Shown here in pieces: positions 1-9,095 of a stretch of 50,722 nt of DNA (positions are counted from its first letter, which is position 1; the number at the start of each line of letters is the position of its first letter). The position numbers and the translations under genes are program-made. The notes beneath the pieces are model-generated. The model made no database searches, was not told where the DNA came from, and saw nothing but the letters and a program-made list of their open reading frames with translations. Source of the stretch: an uncultured Caryophanales bacterium. Lineage in GTDB: Bacteria; Bacillota_I; Bacilli_A; RF39; UBA660. The DNA lies in NCBI GenBank assembly GCA_946615975.1, contig CAMOID010000004.1, positions 1-50,722 on the forward strand. The letters are read 5' to 3'.

Positions 1-13
1 AAAATATAAAATA

Positions 14-39
14 AATCTTCTTTTTTAGAAGATTTTTTT
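14..39 (+). terminator. Intrinsic terminator of the gene upstream of the window
   Basis: A 7-bp perfect stem (14-20 with 28-34, arms AATCTTC and GAAGATT) is followed by a T run to position 39. It ends a gene lying left of the window. Confidence 0.8.
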
Positions 40-51
40 ATTTATATGTTG

Positions 52-57
52 TATAAT
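52..57 (+). promoter_or_regulatory. -10 box for the HD-domain gene
   Basis: TATAAT lies 13 bases after the upstream terminator and 31 bases before the ATG at 89. No clear -35 box is visible. Confidence 0.5.
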
Positions 58-88
58 AGAAAACATAAATTTACTTTTGGAGGATAAT

Positions 89-1009
89 ATGGCAACTAGA
101 GAAGACTACGATAGATATAAATTATTATTAGGTACTCCACCAGAATGGTTAAAAAAATATTTAGATTTAGATATCTTAGATAGATTAAATGATATATCTT
201 TATTATGTGGAATGGAATATGCTTCTCATGATATATACAATTTTGCTTTTTCAATATCTAGATATGAGCATAGTTTAAATGTAGCACTTATAACATGGGC
301 ATTAACTCATGATAAAAATGCTACTTTAGGAGCATTATTCCATGATGCATCTTCACCAGTATTTTCACACTGTGTTGATTATATGAATGGTGATTATGTT
401 AAACAAGAATCTACTGAAGAAAAAACTGATGAAGTATTATTCTCATGTGATGATTTAAAAAGATATTTAAAATTAGATAATGTTAGTATTGAAGATGTTG
501 TTAATTTCAAACAATATTCAGTAGTTGATTTGCCTAGACCTTATATGTGTGCAGATCGTTTAGATAATTGTATAGGAGTAGGAATGGCTTGGTGTCAAAA
601 ATTAACATATGAAGATGCTTTAAAAGTATTACAAAGTGTTAGATTAACACCAAATGAAAATGGTATATATGAAATATCATTTAACGATAAAGAAGCTGCA
701 GATATTATTTATAATATAAATGATGATATAAATAGATTAACTCATACTAATTCAGATACTTATATGATGTTATTAGTATCTAAAATTATTAAGAAATTAA
801 TATTATTAAATCTTGTTACATATGATGATTTATTTAAATTAAGAGAAAAAGATATAATAGATATATTAGAAGATAATAATCATTTAGATGTTGAATTAGA
901 AAAACTATATGATGAGTTTAAAACTATTAAAGAAGCACCTATAATTAAACAACCTGATATTAAGAATAAAACACTTAATCCTTTAGTAAAAGAAAAACGT
1001 TTAAAATAG
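89..1009 (+). CDS. HD-domain phosphohydrolase-like protein
   Basis: A 306-residue cytoplasmic protein with an HD-superfamily metal site. His61 (in YEHSLNVA), the HD pair His85-Asp86 (in LFHDASSP) and Asp156 (in CADRLDN) are in the order and spacing expected for H...HD...D. The layout recalls dGTPase/SAMHD1-like hydrolases, but the substrate cannot be read from sequence. The ATG at 89 is chosen because TTGGAGG (77-83) is a ribosome binding site 5 bases ahead; a TTG at 77 in the same frame lies inside that site. It is a single-gene unit behind its own -10 box. The C-terminal third is helical and charged with no motif I recognise. Confidence 0.75.
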   Translation: MATREDYDRYKLLLGTPPEWLKKYLDLDILDRLNDISLLCGMEYASHDIYNFAFSISRYEHSLNVALITWALTHDKNATLGALFHDASSPVFSHCVDYMNGDYVKQESTEEKTDEVLFSCDDLKRYLKLDNVSIEDVVNFKQYSVVDLPRPYMCADRLDNCIGVGMAWCQKLTYEDALKVLQSVRLTPNENGIYEISFNDKEAADIIYNINDDINRLTHTNSDTYMMLLVSKIIKKLILLNLVTYDDLFKLREKDIIDILEDNNHLDVELEKLYDEFKTIKEAPIIKQPDIKNKTLNPLVKEKRLK

Positions 1010-1010
1010 T

Positions 1011-1039
1011 TTTACAAATAGAATTAATTGTTATATAAT
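1011..1039 (+). promoter_or_regulatory. Sigma-A type promoter for the 1071 gene
   Basis: TTTACA at 1011-1016 and TATAAT at 1034-1039 are separated by 17 bases, the ideal spacing for a vegetative promoter. The box starts 2 bases after the preceding stop codon. Confidence 0.7.
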
Positions 1040-1070
1040 AAACGAACATTGTGTTAAGGGGAGACAAAAC

Positions 1071-1865
1071 ATGGAAAAATATGAAGTAAAAGACGTATTA
1101 TTTGGTTTAAGAACTGAATATATTAAAATCGAAGAAGAATTAAACAAAATACGTGAAATGGTAACATTAACTCAAAAGAATGATAAAGTTATGTTTTCTA
1201 TTTTAAGAGAAAAGGATAAAGAAACTGATAAAAATATTACTAGTTTAAAATTAAACTTATTAAGAAGACAATCTTTCATTTTAAGTTTAATTCAAAAAAT
1301 AGGTAAAAATGTTGCTGGATTAAATGATAAAACTACTGATATAGCAAAAACATTTAGTGGAGATTTACATAGAATGATTATTGGTAATTCTGAAATAATA
1401 TTACCTGAAGGTGTAGATGCTAATGATTTATATAAATCAGTTGAAAATGTAATATCAAGTGATATGGTTCGTAATACACCACATATCTTTAGATATAATG
1501 AACCATATAGTGCTGATGTTGGTATTTTAAGAGAATTAAATATTAGTGCATTAGGATTAAATGTTAATTCATGGGAAACTAAGACAAATCATCAAACAAC
1601 TCCATCTGAATTCGTATCTTATGTTCTTGATGGCGATATGTTAAAATATGCATGCTATTATGATTTAGCAATGTCTCCATCATTAAGTAGATGTTTACAT
1701 TCTCAAGTTGATGCAGATTTATTAAATCCAATAGAAAAGAAAATAATTGATAATAGTGATGTTAAAAATAAAAAATTAACTATCGAAGAATATTCTATTT
1801 TAAATGAAAATCAAGATTTTTCTATTGAAGATACTCATGATGAAATTATATTAAGAAAAAAATAG
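1071..1865 (+). CDS. Hypothetical protein, 264 residues
   Basis: I do not recognise this family. The first ~95 residues are strongly helical and charged, probably coiled coil (KIEEELNKIREMVTLTQKND). The middle and C-terminal parts are mixed, without signal peptide, membrane segment or catalytic motif. AAGGGGAG at about 1057 gives a good ribosome binding site for the ATG at 1071. The stop codon lies at the start of a terminator stem, so the gene is transcribed alone. Likely cytoplasmic; function unknown. Confidence 0.7.
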   Translation: MEKYEVKDVLFGLRTEYIKIEEELNKIREMVTLTQKNDKVMFSILREKDKETDKNITSLKLNLLRRQSFILSLIQKIGKNVAGLNDKTTDIAKTFSGDLHRMIIGNSEIILPEGVDANDLYKSVENVISSDMVRNTPHIFRYNEPYSADVGILRELNISALGLNVNSWETKTNHQTTPSEFVSYVLDGDMLKYACYYDLAMSPSLSRCLHSQVDADLLNPIEKKIIDNSDVKNKKLTIEEYSILNENQDFSIEDTHDEIILRKK

Positions 1866-1892
1866 TTTAGTAATAGTTTACTAAACTTTTTT
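1864..1892 (+). terminator. Intrinsic terminator overlapping the stop codon
   Basis: Perfect 10-bp stem (1864-1873 with 1878-1887, arm AGTTTAGTAA) with a 4-base loop and T6. The 5' arm overlaps the TAG stop of the 1071 gene. Confidence 0.9.
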
Positions 1893-1893
1893 A

Positions 1894-1902
1894 TGCTATA
1901 AT
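1894..1902 (+). promoter_or_regulatory. Extended -10 promoter TGCTATAAT
   Basis: TGC followed by TATAAT begins 1 base after the U-tract of the preceding terminator and lies 21 bases before the ATG at 1923. There is no consensus -35, as expected for an extended -10 promoter. Confidence 0.75.
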
Positions 1903-1922
1903 TTTCTTAAGGTGATTATAGG

Positions 1923-3083
1923 ATGGCGAAGAAGAGTAAAAATAATAAAAAAATTGAAGAAACCCCTGTAGTTGAAGAAGTAAAAGAAGAAACACCTAAA
2001 AAGAGTGTTAGATCAACTTCTATTGATCACAAATGTCCTAATTGTAATGCTAAATTAAATTTTGATATTAAATTACAAAAATGGAAATGTGATTATTGTG
2101 ATTCTGAATTTACTTTAGAAGAATTACAAAAAAGAATCAATAATGCTGCTACTGCAAAGAAAAATGATGATACTGATGTAGTAGAAGATGATGATACTAC
2201 ATATGTACAATATAATTGTCCAGATTGTGGTGCTGAAATAATTGCTGATGAATTAACAAGTGCAACATTCTGTATTTATTGTGGTAATACAGCTATATTA
2301 AAAAATAAATTAGCAGGTAAATTTAAACCTGATTATATAATTCCTTTTAAGAAGACTGAACAAGATGCAAGAGAAGCTTTTAATAATGTTACAAAAGGTA
2401 AACCTTTTGTTCCTAAATCATTTAAAAGTACTGCTAATATAGAAAAGATAAGAGGAGTATATATTCCTTTCTGGTTATATAGTATTTTCTTAAGTGGTTC
2501 TGTTAAAGTAAGTGCTACAAGATCTACATCTTGGTCATCTGGTAATACACATTATACTAAGACAGATTATTATGATTTAACACGTAAAGGTACAATGCAA
2601 TTTAATAGAATTCCAGTAGATGGATCATCAAGATTTGATGATGCATTAATGAATACTATTGAACCATTTGATTACAGTGAATTAAAAGAATATAATCATG
2701 CATATTTATCAGGATTTATTGCTGAAAAATATGATATAGATAAAACAAGATCATTTAAAGATGCAAGTGATAGATCTAAAGCTACAGCTGATCAAGAATT
2801 CTTAAGTACTTGTACTGGATATTCTTCTAAGTTAGTTACTAGTAGAGATTATTTTCCTAGAACTGATGTATGTGAATATGTTTTATTACCTGTATATATG
2901 GTTAATGTTAAATATAATGGTAAATTCTATACATTTGCTATGAATGGACAAACAGGAGAATTTGTTGGTAATGTTCCAATTTCTCCATTAAAAGTAGTAT
3001 TAAAAACATTTATTGCTTTTGCTATAGCATTTGTAATAGTTTTATTACTTTCAATTATATTCTTTTTTATAGGAGGTAATTAA
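1923..3083 (+). CDS. Double zinc-ribbon membrane protein
   Basis: A 386-residue protein with a charged N-terminus (1-35), two zinc ribbons (Cys38/41/56/59 and Cys99/102/117/120, all CxxC pairs), a soluble β-rich domain (about 130-350) and one C-terminal membrane segment (about 362-384). Proteins of this layout are common in Bacillota and are often wrongly named after helicases because of the ribbons; no helicase motifs exist here. The next gene starts 1 base after its stop, with its ribosome binding site (AGGAGG, 3071-3076) inside this gene, so the two are co-translated. The pairing with a TPM-domain protein suggests a shared role at the membrane. Function unknown. Confidence 0.7.
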   Translation: MAKKSKNNKKIEETPVVEEVKEETPKKSVRSTSIDHKCPNCNAKLNFDIKLQKWKCDYCDSEFTLEELQKRINNAATAKKNDDTDVVEDDDTTYVQYNCPDCGAEIIADELTSATFCIYCGNTAILKNKLAGKFKPDYIIPFKKTEQDAREAFNNVTKGKPFVPKSFKSTANIEKIRGVYIPFWLYSIFLSGSVKVSATRSTSWSSGNTHYTKTDYYDLTRKGTMQFNRIPVDGSSRFDDALMNTIEPFDYSELKEYNHAYLSGFIAEKYDIDKTRSFKDASDRSKATADQEFLSTCTGYSSKLVTSRDYFPRTDVCEYVLLPVYMVNVKYNGKFYTFAMNGQTGEFVGNVPISPLKVVLKTFIAFAIAFVIVLLLSIIFFFIGGN

Positions 3084-3084
3084 G

Positions 3085-4092
3085 ATGAAGAAGATATTTA
3101 GATTAATTATTATCCTAACATTAGTAATTGTTTTACCAGTTAATGCAACAACAACTACTACAACTACTAAAAAAATTAATTATGTTTTATCTACTACATA
3201 CGCTAATAAAACAGGTGCTAAGTTAGAAGATAATTCAGGTTATACTAATTTATGTAAAAGAGATACATCTAACAACTATGGTGTTACAAAAAAATGGGAA
3301 TTTAATACAGATTATAGAATTAATCGTGCATTAAATACACCATGTGTAGATGTTAATGATTATGTATATGATTTCTCTGATGTATTATCGGAAGAAGATG
3401 AAATTTATATTAAAGAATCTTTAATGGAATTTTCTAAAGAATTTAATATGCCAGCTATTTTTGTAAGTTATAATTTACCTTATACTAATGATAAAGATAA
3501 TGAAGATTTTATAGCTGATTTCTATGATTATAATAGTTTTAATGATAAAGATAATAATTATGATGGTATTGCTATTTTTAGAAATTCATATGCGTTAGAT
3601 CCATATGTTAGAATTATGACATTTGGAGATGCTCAAATGTATTTATATGACTCTAGATATGATTCATTGATATCTGGAGTTAAAAGTTATTTCTTAGTAA
3701 ATAATTATAAAGGTGCTGTTGATTATACATTAAATTATTATAGAGATTGTACAAATTGGGGAGAATTAAAAGGATATTATGTAGATGATTTTGGTTGGAT
3801 TCATAGAAAATGGTATCCAATATGGGGATTATATACATTTATTGGATTAATTGTAGGTCTTATATATATGGGTATAGGATTAGGAAAACATAAAATGGTT
3901 AAGAAAGCATTAGCTGCAAGAGAATATTTTGTTAAAGATTCTCTTAACTTAACTGAAAAGAGTGATGTATTTCTTAGATCACATACATCAAGTTATACAG
4001 TGTCTTCATCATCTGGTGGTGGTGGAGGTGGACATCATTCATCAGGTGGATCATCAGGTGGAGGACATTCTTCCGGTGGAGGACATTTTTAA
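3085..4092 (+). CDS. TPM-domain secreted/membrane protein with Gly-Ser-His tail
   Basis: A 335-residue protein with a signal-peptide-like start (basic n-region, hydrophobic 5-19, NAT around 20-22), a TPM-type domain (about 93-222, beginning YVYDFSDVLSEEDE), a second membrane helix (about 245-266) and a low-complexity Gly/Ser/His tail from 307 to the end (GGGGGGHHSSGG). Such tails are typical of TPM (YgcG-like) proteins. The TPM fold should face outside and the tail inside if both hydrophobic segments span. Some TPM domains bind metal or have phosphatase-like activity; I cannot confirm either here. It forms a two-gene operon with the zinc-ribbon protein. Confidence 0.75.
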   Translation: MKKIFRLIIILTLVIVLPVNATTTTTTTKKINYVLSTTYANKTGAKLEDNSGYTNLCKRDTSNNYGVTKKWEFNTDYRINRALNTPCVDVNDYVYDFSDVLSEEDEIYIKESLMEFSKEFNMPAIFVSYNLPYTNDKDNEDFIADFYDYNSFNDKDNNYDGIAIFRNSYALDPYVRIMTFGDAQMYLYDSRYDSLISGVKSYFLVNNYKGAVDYTLNYYRDCTNWGELKGYYVDDFGWIHRKWYPIWGLYTFIGLIVGLIYMGIGLGKHKMVKKALAAREYFVKDSLNLTEKSDVFLRSHTSSYTVSSSSGGGGGGHHSSGGSSGGGHSSGGGHF

Positions 4093-4117
4093 AGAGATAG
4101 TTATTATCTCTTTTTTT
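4091..4117 (+). terminator. Intrinsic terminator after the TPM gene
   Basis: Stem 4091-4099 with 4105-4113 (core AGAGATA/TATCTCT), loop GTTAT, then T7. Confidence 0.85.
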
Positions 4118-4143
4118 ATTGAAATACAATAAATAGCATGTAA

Positions 4144-4163
4144 ATTTGACATAATTTGACATA
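4144..4163 (+). repeat. Perfect 10-bp tandem direct repeat in a promoter
   Basis: ATTTGACATA occurs twice back to back (4144-4153, 4154-4163), one DNA turn apart. Each copy contains TTGACA, a perfect -35 hexamer, and the pair lies directly upstream of the extended -10 at 4168. It may be an operator for a regulator that binds direct repeats, or two alternative -35 elements. Confidence 0.6.
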
Positions 4164-4167
4164 TATG

Positions 4168-4176
4168 TGCTATAAT
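4168..4176 (+). promoter_or_regulatory. Extended -10 promoter for the 4197 operon
   Basis: TGCTATAAT at 4168-4176. The TTGACA boxes lie 19 and 9 bases upstream of TATAAT, so neither has ideal 17-base spacing; the extended -10 probably carries the promoter. Confidence 0.7.
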
Positions 4177-4196
4177 ATATTCGAGAAGTGGTTTAT

Positions 4197-4709
4197 ATGA
4201 AATTATTGATTAAAGATAATAAAGATAAGTTATATTTACAAATAAGTGATATTATTTTTATATTCCAACATGAATTAGGTATACCTGATTCAGTTAAACA
4301 AGATTTTAATGGTAAGTTAAGAGTAAAGACTACAAGAGGTCTTGATGATACTCCATATACATTTAAAATGTTTACTGATCCAGCTACTATTGAATATGTT
4401 AATAGTTTAGAATATTTAATTGACTATGATGAATATAAACAATTAAGTGTTCATGATATATATGAGAAAGCTTATCTTTTACAAGATAAAAAACAAGAAT
4501 TGGCTGTAAGTTTTAATAAATTATCTTTAAAAGAAAGAGAAAAGAAACAAGATGTAGTTCAATTATGTGATGAATTAGATTTTAAAATACTTTCTTTAAG
4601 AGATTTAGTATGGTTTAAGGAAGGATCTATCTCTATGATTATTCCTGGATCTAAAAGAGCTAAGAAAAATGAAAAGAAATTATTAAAACAACACAATCCT
4701 AAGATATAG
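4197..4709 (+). CDS. Hypothetical protein, first gene of a three-gene operon
   Basis: A 170-residue cytoplasmic protein I do not recognise. The N-terminal ~90 residues look α/β (MKLLIKDNKDKLYLQISDII), followed by a charged helical region and a Lys-rich tail. The ATG at 4197 is preferred over the GTG at 4188 because the GTG lies in the GAAGTGG ribosome binding site. The TAG stop overlaps the AGGTGAT site of the next gene, indicating coupled translation. Function unknown. Confidence 0.65.
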   Translation: MKLLIKDNKDKLYLQISDIIFIFQHELGIPDSVKQDFNGKLRVKTTRGLDDTPYTFKMFTDPATIEYVNSLEYLIDYDEYKQLSVHDIYEKAYLLQDKKQELAVSFNKLSLKEREKKQDVVQLCDELDFKILSLRDLVWFKEGSISMIIPGSKRAKKNEKKLLKQHNPKI

Positions 4710-4719
4710 GTGATTATAT

Positions 4720-5169
4720 ATGTTAGACATCTTTAGAAAATATTATAAAGCTAAAGTAAATAAATTATATGCATTTTTATTAGAACATAAAGAAGATGTT
4801 ATTCTTATTAGAAATTTTATTAAATATCATGAAGATATGCTATCGGGAATGGATCAAGGTATTATAAAATCTACTGGTCCTCTTGATGCTATCTTTTGTT
4901 TTTATAATAGAGATATGAATAGAACTTTAAAAATATTAGAAAGAGAAGATTTGTCTGATAAAAGCCGTAAAGAATATGAAGATTTAGCTTATGCTGATTA
5001 TATGGTTATAAAAGAATTATCAAATGACTTAAAGGAAGTTAAACCTTTATATAATATGTTATATGTAAATATGACATTATTAGAAAAATTAAATAATAAA
5101 TCACCTTTAGAAGATAGAGTTGATTTAAATACTTTATATAATGAAGGACAAAAGAAGGCGTTAGAATGA
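4720..5169 (+). CDS. Hypothetical helical protein
   Basis: A 149-residue, mostly α-helical, charged protein with no membrane segment or motif I recognise. It starts 10 bases after the previous stop and its TGA stop overlaps the ATG of the next gene (ATGA), so it is translationally coupled on both sides. TGA is rare as a stop in this window. Confidence 0.65.
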   Translation: MLDIFRKYYKAKVNKLYAFLLEHKEDVILIRNFIKYHEDMLSGMDQGIIKSTGPLDAIFCFYNRDMNRTLKILEREDLSDKSRKEYEDLAYADYMVIKELSNDLKEVKPLYNMLYVNMTLLEKLNNKSPLEDRVDLNTLYNEGQKKALE

Positions 5170-5663
5170 TATGTACTGGAAGTTATAATGAATTTATGAA
5201 TCATCAAAATGGTATAAGTATATCAGGTGATAGAGGTAAATCAGTAGATTATAAAGGTAATGCTTATTTAAAATTAGCTCCTAAATATTCTTGGTGGAAA
5301 GAATGGGAAGAATTAAGTAAAAATATAGATTTCCATGATTCAGTCATGTTTTATATGGAAAAGTATTATGAAACTGTATTATCTAAATTAGAACCATTAG
5401 AAGTATATAATGAATTAGATGGTAAAATACTTTTGTGTTATGAAGACAGTGAATATTTTTGCCATAGACATATAGTAGCTGAATGGTTAGAATTATGTTT
5501 AGGTGTTACTGTTCCTGAAGTTAAAAATTATGGTGATAAACTATTAAGAGTTAATAGACCTGCATATATTAAAGAATTATTACCTATAGTAATGAAGAAT
5601 CATGTTTCTAAAAATAAGACTTTAAGTAAAGAAAATGAAAATATTACTCCAATTAAACACTAA
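5166..5663 (+). CDS. DUF488-like protein
   Basis: A 165-residue protein resembling the DUF488-type family found in gut Bacillota. Recognisable blocks are ICTGSYNEF near the start, ISISGDRGKSV (about 18-28), KLAPKYSWWKEW, and the Cys/His motif LLCYEDSEYFCHRHIVAEWL (about 89-108). The CYE...CHRH block is the family signature and may bind metal or be redox active; no reaction is established to my knowledge. It overlaps the previous gene by 4 bases. A terminator stem begins inside its last codons. Confidence 0.65.
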   Translation: MICTGSYNEFMNHQNGISISGDRGKSVDYKGNAYLKLAPKYSWWKEWEELSKNIDFHDSVMFYMEKYYETVLSKLEPLEVYNELDGKILLCYEDSEYFCHRHIVAEWLELCLGVTVPEVKNYGDKLLRVNRPAYIKELLPIVMKNHVSKNKTLSKENENITPIKH

Positions 5664-5674
5664 TTGGAGTTTTT
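5647..5674 (+). terminator. Intrinsic terminator overlapping the gene end
   Basis: Perfect 9-bp stem CTCCAATTA/TAATTGGAG (5647-5655, 5661-5669), loop AACAC, then T5. The 5' arm is coding sequence of the DUF488-like gene and the TAA stop sits in the 3' arm. Confidence 0.88.
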
Positions 5675-5677
5675 ATT

Positions 5678-5686
5678 TGCTATAAT
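5678..5686 (+). promoter_or_regulatory. Extended -10 promoter TGCTATAAT
   Basis: The motif lies 3 bases after the U-tract and 20 bases before the ATG at 5707; no -35 consensus. Confidence 0.75.
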
Positions 5687-5706
5687 TATATAAGAGGGTA
5701 ATATAT

Positions 5707-6768
5707 ATGGCTAAAAGAAAAAGAAGACTTAAAAAAAGTGTTAAGAGATTTCTTTATCTATTTATAGGTATTGTTATTTTAATATGCATATTTAATAATA
5801 AAACAACAGTTAGTCATATTGTAAAAAATGTAGAAAACATAACTTTAAAACATGAAGAAATATTTAATACAGATAAATATTATATGGCATTAGATAGTTC
5901 TATGACTTTTGATTCTTCTAAAATAGAAATAGAAGATAAAAATATATTATCTTTAGATAATAATACTATTAAGGCTATTAAAGTTGGTAATAGTAAGATT
6001 AAAGTTATTAAAGATGATAAATATGATGAATTAGAAATAATAGTTACTGATATTATAAGTGATTATAATATAGATAAAAAAGATAGATTAAAATGTGGAC
6101 AATATAACGAAGAAGATGAAAAACTATTAGAAGATATATTAGCTAATCAAATAGAATTCTATGGTTATAAAACTAGAGCAGGAGTTGTTGCTGCAGAAAG
6201 ATTTTTAAATCTAGAATTTAAATATAGATTAAATTATTTTTATGAAAATGGAAGAATGACCAATAATGAACAATTTGATTTATGTGATGGAGAAGGAAGA
6301 TATTTACATAAAGGATTATATTTAAGTAAGAATGATTATAAAGATATTAAATATAAAAGATCAGGACCTCAAATATGGGGATGTCCTATGTATGAAGAAA
6401 CAAGAAAAGCAAATCAAGATAATGGATTAGATTGTTCAGGATTTGTTACATGGGCTATGTTAAATGCTGGATATGATATACAAGATTATGGAGCATCTGA
6501 TTTATTTGAATTAGGAGAAAAAGTATATTTTACAGATGAAGATGTATTTAATAAAGTTAAAATAGGAGACTTAGTTGGACTTAAAGGACATGTAGCTATG
6601 CTTATTGGTATGAAAGATGATAAATACTATATTTCAGAAGCATTAGATTATGATATGCATATGCTTGTTTATACAAAAAAAGAATTACTTGACAGTAATT
6701 TTAAATTCTTTATTTTAATGGATAATTACTATAAAAAAGATGGTAATTTAACATCTTTTTGGAATTAA
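5707..6768 (+). CDS. Membrane-anchored NlpC/P60 cell-wall peptidase
   Basis: A 353-residue protein with a basic N-terminus and one membrane helix (about 15-29), a short β domain that looks like a degenerate BIG2 Ig-like fold (about 45-115), a helical linker, and a C-terminal NlpC/P60 domain (about 215-345). The catalytic Cys243 is in GLDCSGFVTW and His295 in LKGHVAMLIG. The family cuts peptide bonds in peptidoglycan stem peptides, so it should act outside the cell while tethered to the membrane. It is transcribed alone between two terminators. The unusual spacer between Tyr119 and the catalytic domain has no match I recognise. Confidence 0.8.
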   Translation: MAKRKRRLKKSVKRFLYLFIGIVILICIFNNKTTVSHIVKNVENITLKHEEIFNTDKYYMALDSSMTFDSSKIEIEDKNILSLDNNTIKAIKVGNSKIKVIKDDKYDELEIIVTDIISDYNIDKKDRLKCGQYNEEDEKLLEDILANQIEFYGYKTRAGVVAAERFLNLEFKYRLNYFYENGRMTNNEQFDLCDGEGRYLHKGLYLSKNDYKDIKYKRSGPQIWGCPMYEETRKANQDNGLDCSGFVTWAMLNAGYDIQDYGASDLFELGEKVYFTDEDVFNKVKIGDLVGLKGHVAMLIGMKDDKYYISEALDYDMHMLVYTKKELLDSNFKFFILMDNYYKKDGNLTSFWN

Positions 6769-6792
6769 ATTATAAAAATTAGATAAAAATGT

Positions 6793-6824
6793 AAAATGTT
6801 GCAACGGCAACATTTTATTATTTT
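6793..6824 (+). terminator. Intrinsic terminator before pflB
   Basis: Perfect 10-bp stem AAAATGTTGC/GCAACATTTT (6793-6802, 6807-6816) with loop AACG and an interrupted T tract. It is one of the more stable hairpins in the window. Confidence 0.85.
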
Positions 6825-6830
6825 GTTAAG

Positions 6831-6839
6831 TGGTATATT
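6831..6839 (+). promoter_or_regulatory. Probable extended -10 promoter of pflB
   Basis: TGGTATATT at 6831-6839, 21 bases before the ATG. It is one mismatch from the TGnTATAAT pattern used elsewhere here. Confidence 0.45.
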
Positions 6840-6860
6840 TATACTTGGAGGTAGGATAGT

Positions 6861-9095
6861 ATGAAAGATATGAAAGAATGGAAAAACTTTAAAAGTGGAA
6901 AGTGGCAAGAAGAGGTAAATGTTAGTGACTTTATTAAAGCTAATTATACACCTTATGATGGAGATGAATCGTTCTTAGCTGAACCTACAGAAAAGACTAA
7001 AAGTGTATGGGGTAGATGCGAAGAATTATTAAAAGAAGAATTAAAGAAACATGTATTAGATATTGATACAGTTCATATGTCAGGAATCAATTCATTTGAT
7101 CCAGGATATATAAATGAAGACGATGATGTAATTGTAGGATTACAAACTGATGCACCATTAAAAAGAATTGTTAATCCATACGGCGGCATTCGTATGGTAT
7201 ATCAAGAATTAGATGCATATGGATATAAATTAGATCCAACAGTTGATAAATATTTTAATGAGTTTAGAAAAACACATAATCAAGGTGTATTTGATGCTTA
7301 TGATGATGATATTAGAAAAGCAAGACATGTTGGTTTATTAACTGGTCTTCCTGATGCATATGGAAGAGGTAGAATAATTGGAGATTATAGAAGAATAGCA
7401 TTATATGGTGTTGATTTCTTAATCGAAGAAAAGAAAAAAGATTTAGTTAAATATGATGGTCCAATGACTGAAGATTTAATTAGAACAAGAGAAGAATTAA
7501 ATATGCAAATTAGAGCTCTTGAAGAAATTAAGAAAATGGGAGCATCATATGGATTTGATATTTCTAAACCAGCTAAAAATGCTCAAGAAGCTATTCAATG
7601 GACTTACTTTGGATATTTAGCAGGTGTTAAAGAAAACAATGGTGCTGCTGAATCTTTAGGTAGAGTAGATGCTTTCTTAGATATTTATATTAAGAGAGAT
7701 ATTGAAGATGGAACTTTAACAGAAAAAGCTGCACAAGAATTAATTGATAATTTTATTATTAAATTAAGAATTATAAGACATTTAAGAACTCCTGAATATG
7801 ATGAATTATTCTCAGGAGATCCAACTTGGGTTACTTGTTCATTAGGTGGTGTTACTACTGAAGGTAATTCAATGGTTACTAAAACAAGTTATAGAATGTT
7901 ACATACATTAACTAACTTAGATCCAGCACCAGAACCAAACTTAACAGTTTTATGGGCTGAAATGTTACCTGAAAATTGGAAGAGATATTGTGCTAAAATG
8001 TCTATTCAAACAGATGCAATTCAATATGAAAATGATGATTTAATGAGACCAATTTATGGCGATGATTATGCTATTGCTTGTTGTGTTTCAGCAATGAGAG
8101 TTGGAGTTGATATGCAATTCTTTGGAGCTAGATGTAATTTAGCTAAATCATTATTACTTGCATTAAATGAAGGTAAAGATGAAATGAAAGGTGATTTAGT
8201 ACTTCCAAATATTAAACCAATGAATGATGAAGTATTAGATTATGATAAAGTTAAGAAAGCATATTTTGAAGTACTTGAAAAAGTTGCTGGTATATATGCT
8301 AATGCAATGAATATTATTCATTACATGCATGATAAATATGCATATGAATCAATTCAAATGGCATTACATAATACAGATGTACATAGATATATGGCTTATG
8401 GTGTAGCAGGTTTATCTGTTGCAGTTGATTCATTATCAGCTATTAAATATGCTAAAGTAAGACCTATTAGAAATAAAGATGGTATTACAGAAGATTTTGA
8501 AATAAGTGGAGATTTCCCTAAATATGGAAATGATGATGATAGAGTAGATGAAATAGCAGTTGAATTATTAAATAAATTCTATTCTGAATTAGCTAAACAT
8601 ACTCCTTATAGAAATGCTGAACCAACAATGTCAGTTCTTACAATTACTTCTAATGTTGTATATGGTTCTAAGACTGGTGCTACTCCAGATGGTAGAAAAG
8701 CTGGTGTTGCATTTGCTCCTGGAGCTAACCCAATGCATGGAAGAGATGCATCTGGTGCTATTGCATCATTAAACTCAGTTGCTAAGTTACCATATGAACA
8801 TTGTTGTAAAGATGGTATTAGTAATACATTCTCAATCGTTCCTAGTGCTTTAGGATCTGATTTAGAAGATCAAAAGACTAATTTAGTAAATCTTATGAGT
8901 GGATATTTCTCACAAGGTGCTCATCATTTAAATGTTAATGTTTTAACAAGAGAAACATTAATTGATGCAATGGAAAATCCTGATAAATATCCATTACTAA
9001 CAATTAGAGTATCTGGTTACTCAGTTAGATTTAATAGATTAACTAGAAAACAACAAGAGGAAGTTATTTCTCGTACATTCCATGAGAGTATGTAA
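6861..9095 (+). CDS. pflB: Formate C-acetyltransferase (pyruvate formate-lyase)
   Basis: A 744-residue glycyl radical enzyme converting pyruvate and CoA to acetyl-CoA and formate in anaerobic fermentation. The adjacent catalytic cysteines Cys407-Cys408 are in [12 protein letters not shown]. The C-terminal glycyl radical motif RVSGYSVRF carries Gly719 as the radical site. Length and motifs match the true PFL subfamily rather than diol dehydratases. The ribosome binding site GGAGG (6847-6851) sits 9 bases before the ATG. The stop overlaps the pflA start by one base (TAATG), so enzyme and activase are co-translated. Confidence 0.97.
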   Translation: MKDMKEWKNFKSGKWQEEVNVSDFIKANYTPYDGDESFLAEPTEKTKSVWGRCEELLKEELKKHVLDIDTVHMSGINSFDPGYINEDDDVIVGLQTDAPLKRIVNPYGGIRMVYQELDAYGYKLDPTVDKYFNEFRKTHNQGVFDAYDDDIRKARHVGLLTGLPDAYGRGRIIGDYRRIALYGVDFLIEEKKKDLVKYDGPMTEDLIRTREELNMQIRALEEIKKMGASYGFDISKPAKNAQEAIQWTYFGYLAGVKENNGAAESLGRVDAFLDIYIKRDIEDGTLTEKAAQELIDNFIIKLRIIRHLRTPEYDELFSGDPTWVTCSLGGVTTEGNSMVTKTSYRMLHTLTNLDPAPEPNLTVLWAEMLPENWKRYCAKMSIQTDAIQYENDDLMRPIYGDDYAIACCVSAMRVGVDMQFFGARCNLAKSLLLALNEGKDEMKGDLVLPNIKPMNDEVLDYDKVKKAYFEVLEKVAGIYANAMNIIHYMHDKYAYESIQMALHNTDVHRYMAYGVAGLSVAVDSLSAIKYAKVRPIRNKDGITEDFEISGDFPKYGNDDDRVDEIAVELLNKFYSELAKHTPYRNAEPTMSVLTITSNVVYGSKTGATPDGRKAGVAFAPGANPMHGRDASGAIASLNSVAKLPYEHCCKDGISNTFSIVPSALGSDLEDQKTNLVNLMSGYFSQGAHHLNVNVLTRETLIDAMENPDKYPLLTIRVSGYSVRFNRLTRKQQEEVISRTFHESM

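Noticed and set aside
77..88. TTG start at 77 for the HD-domain gene
   Set aside because: The TTG is part of the TTGGAGG ribosome binding site; ATG 89 is correctly spaced. The same argument rejects the GTG starts at 4188, 9863, 21555 and 33591.
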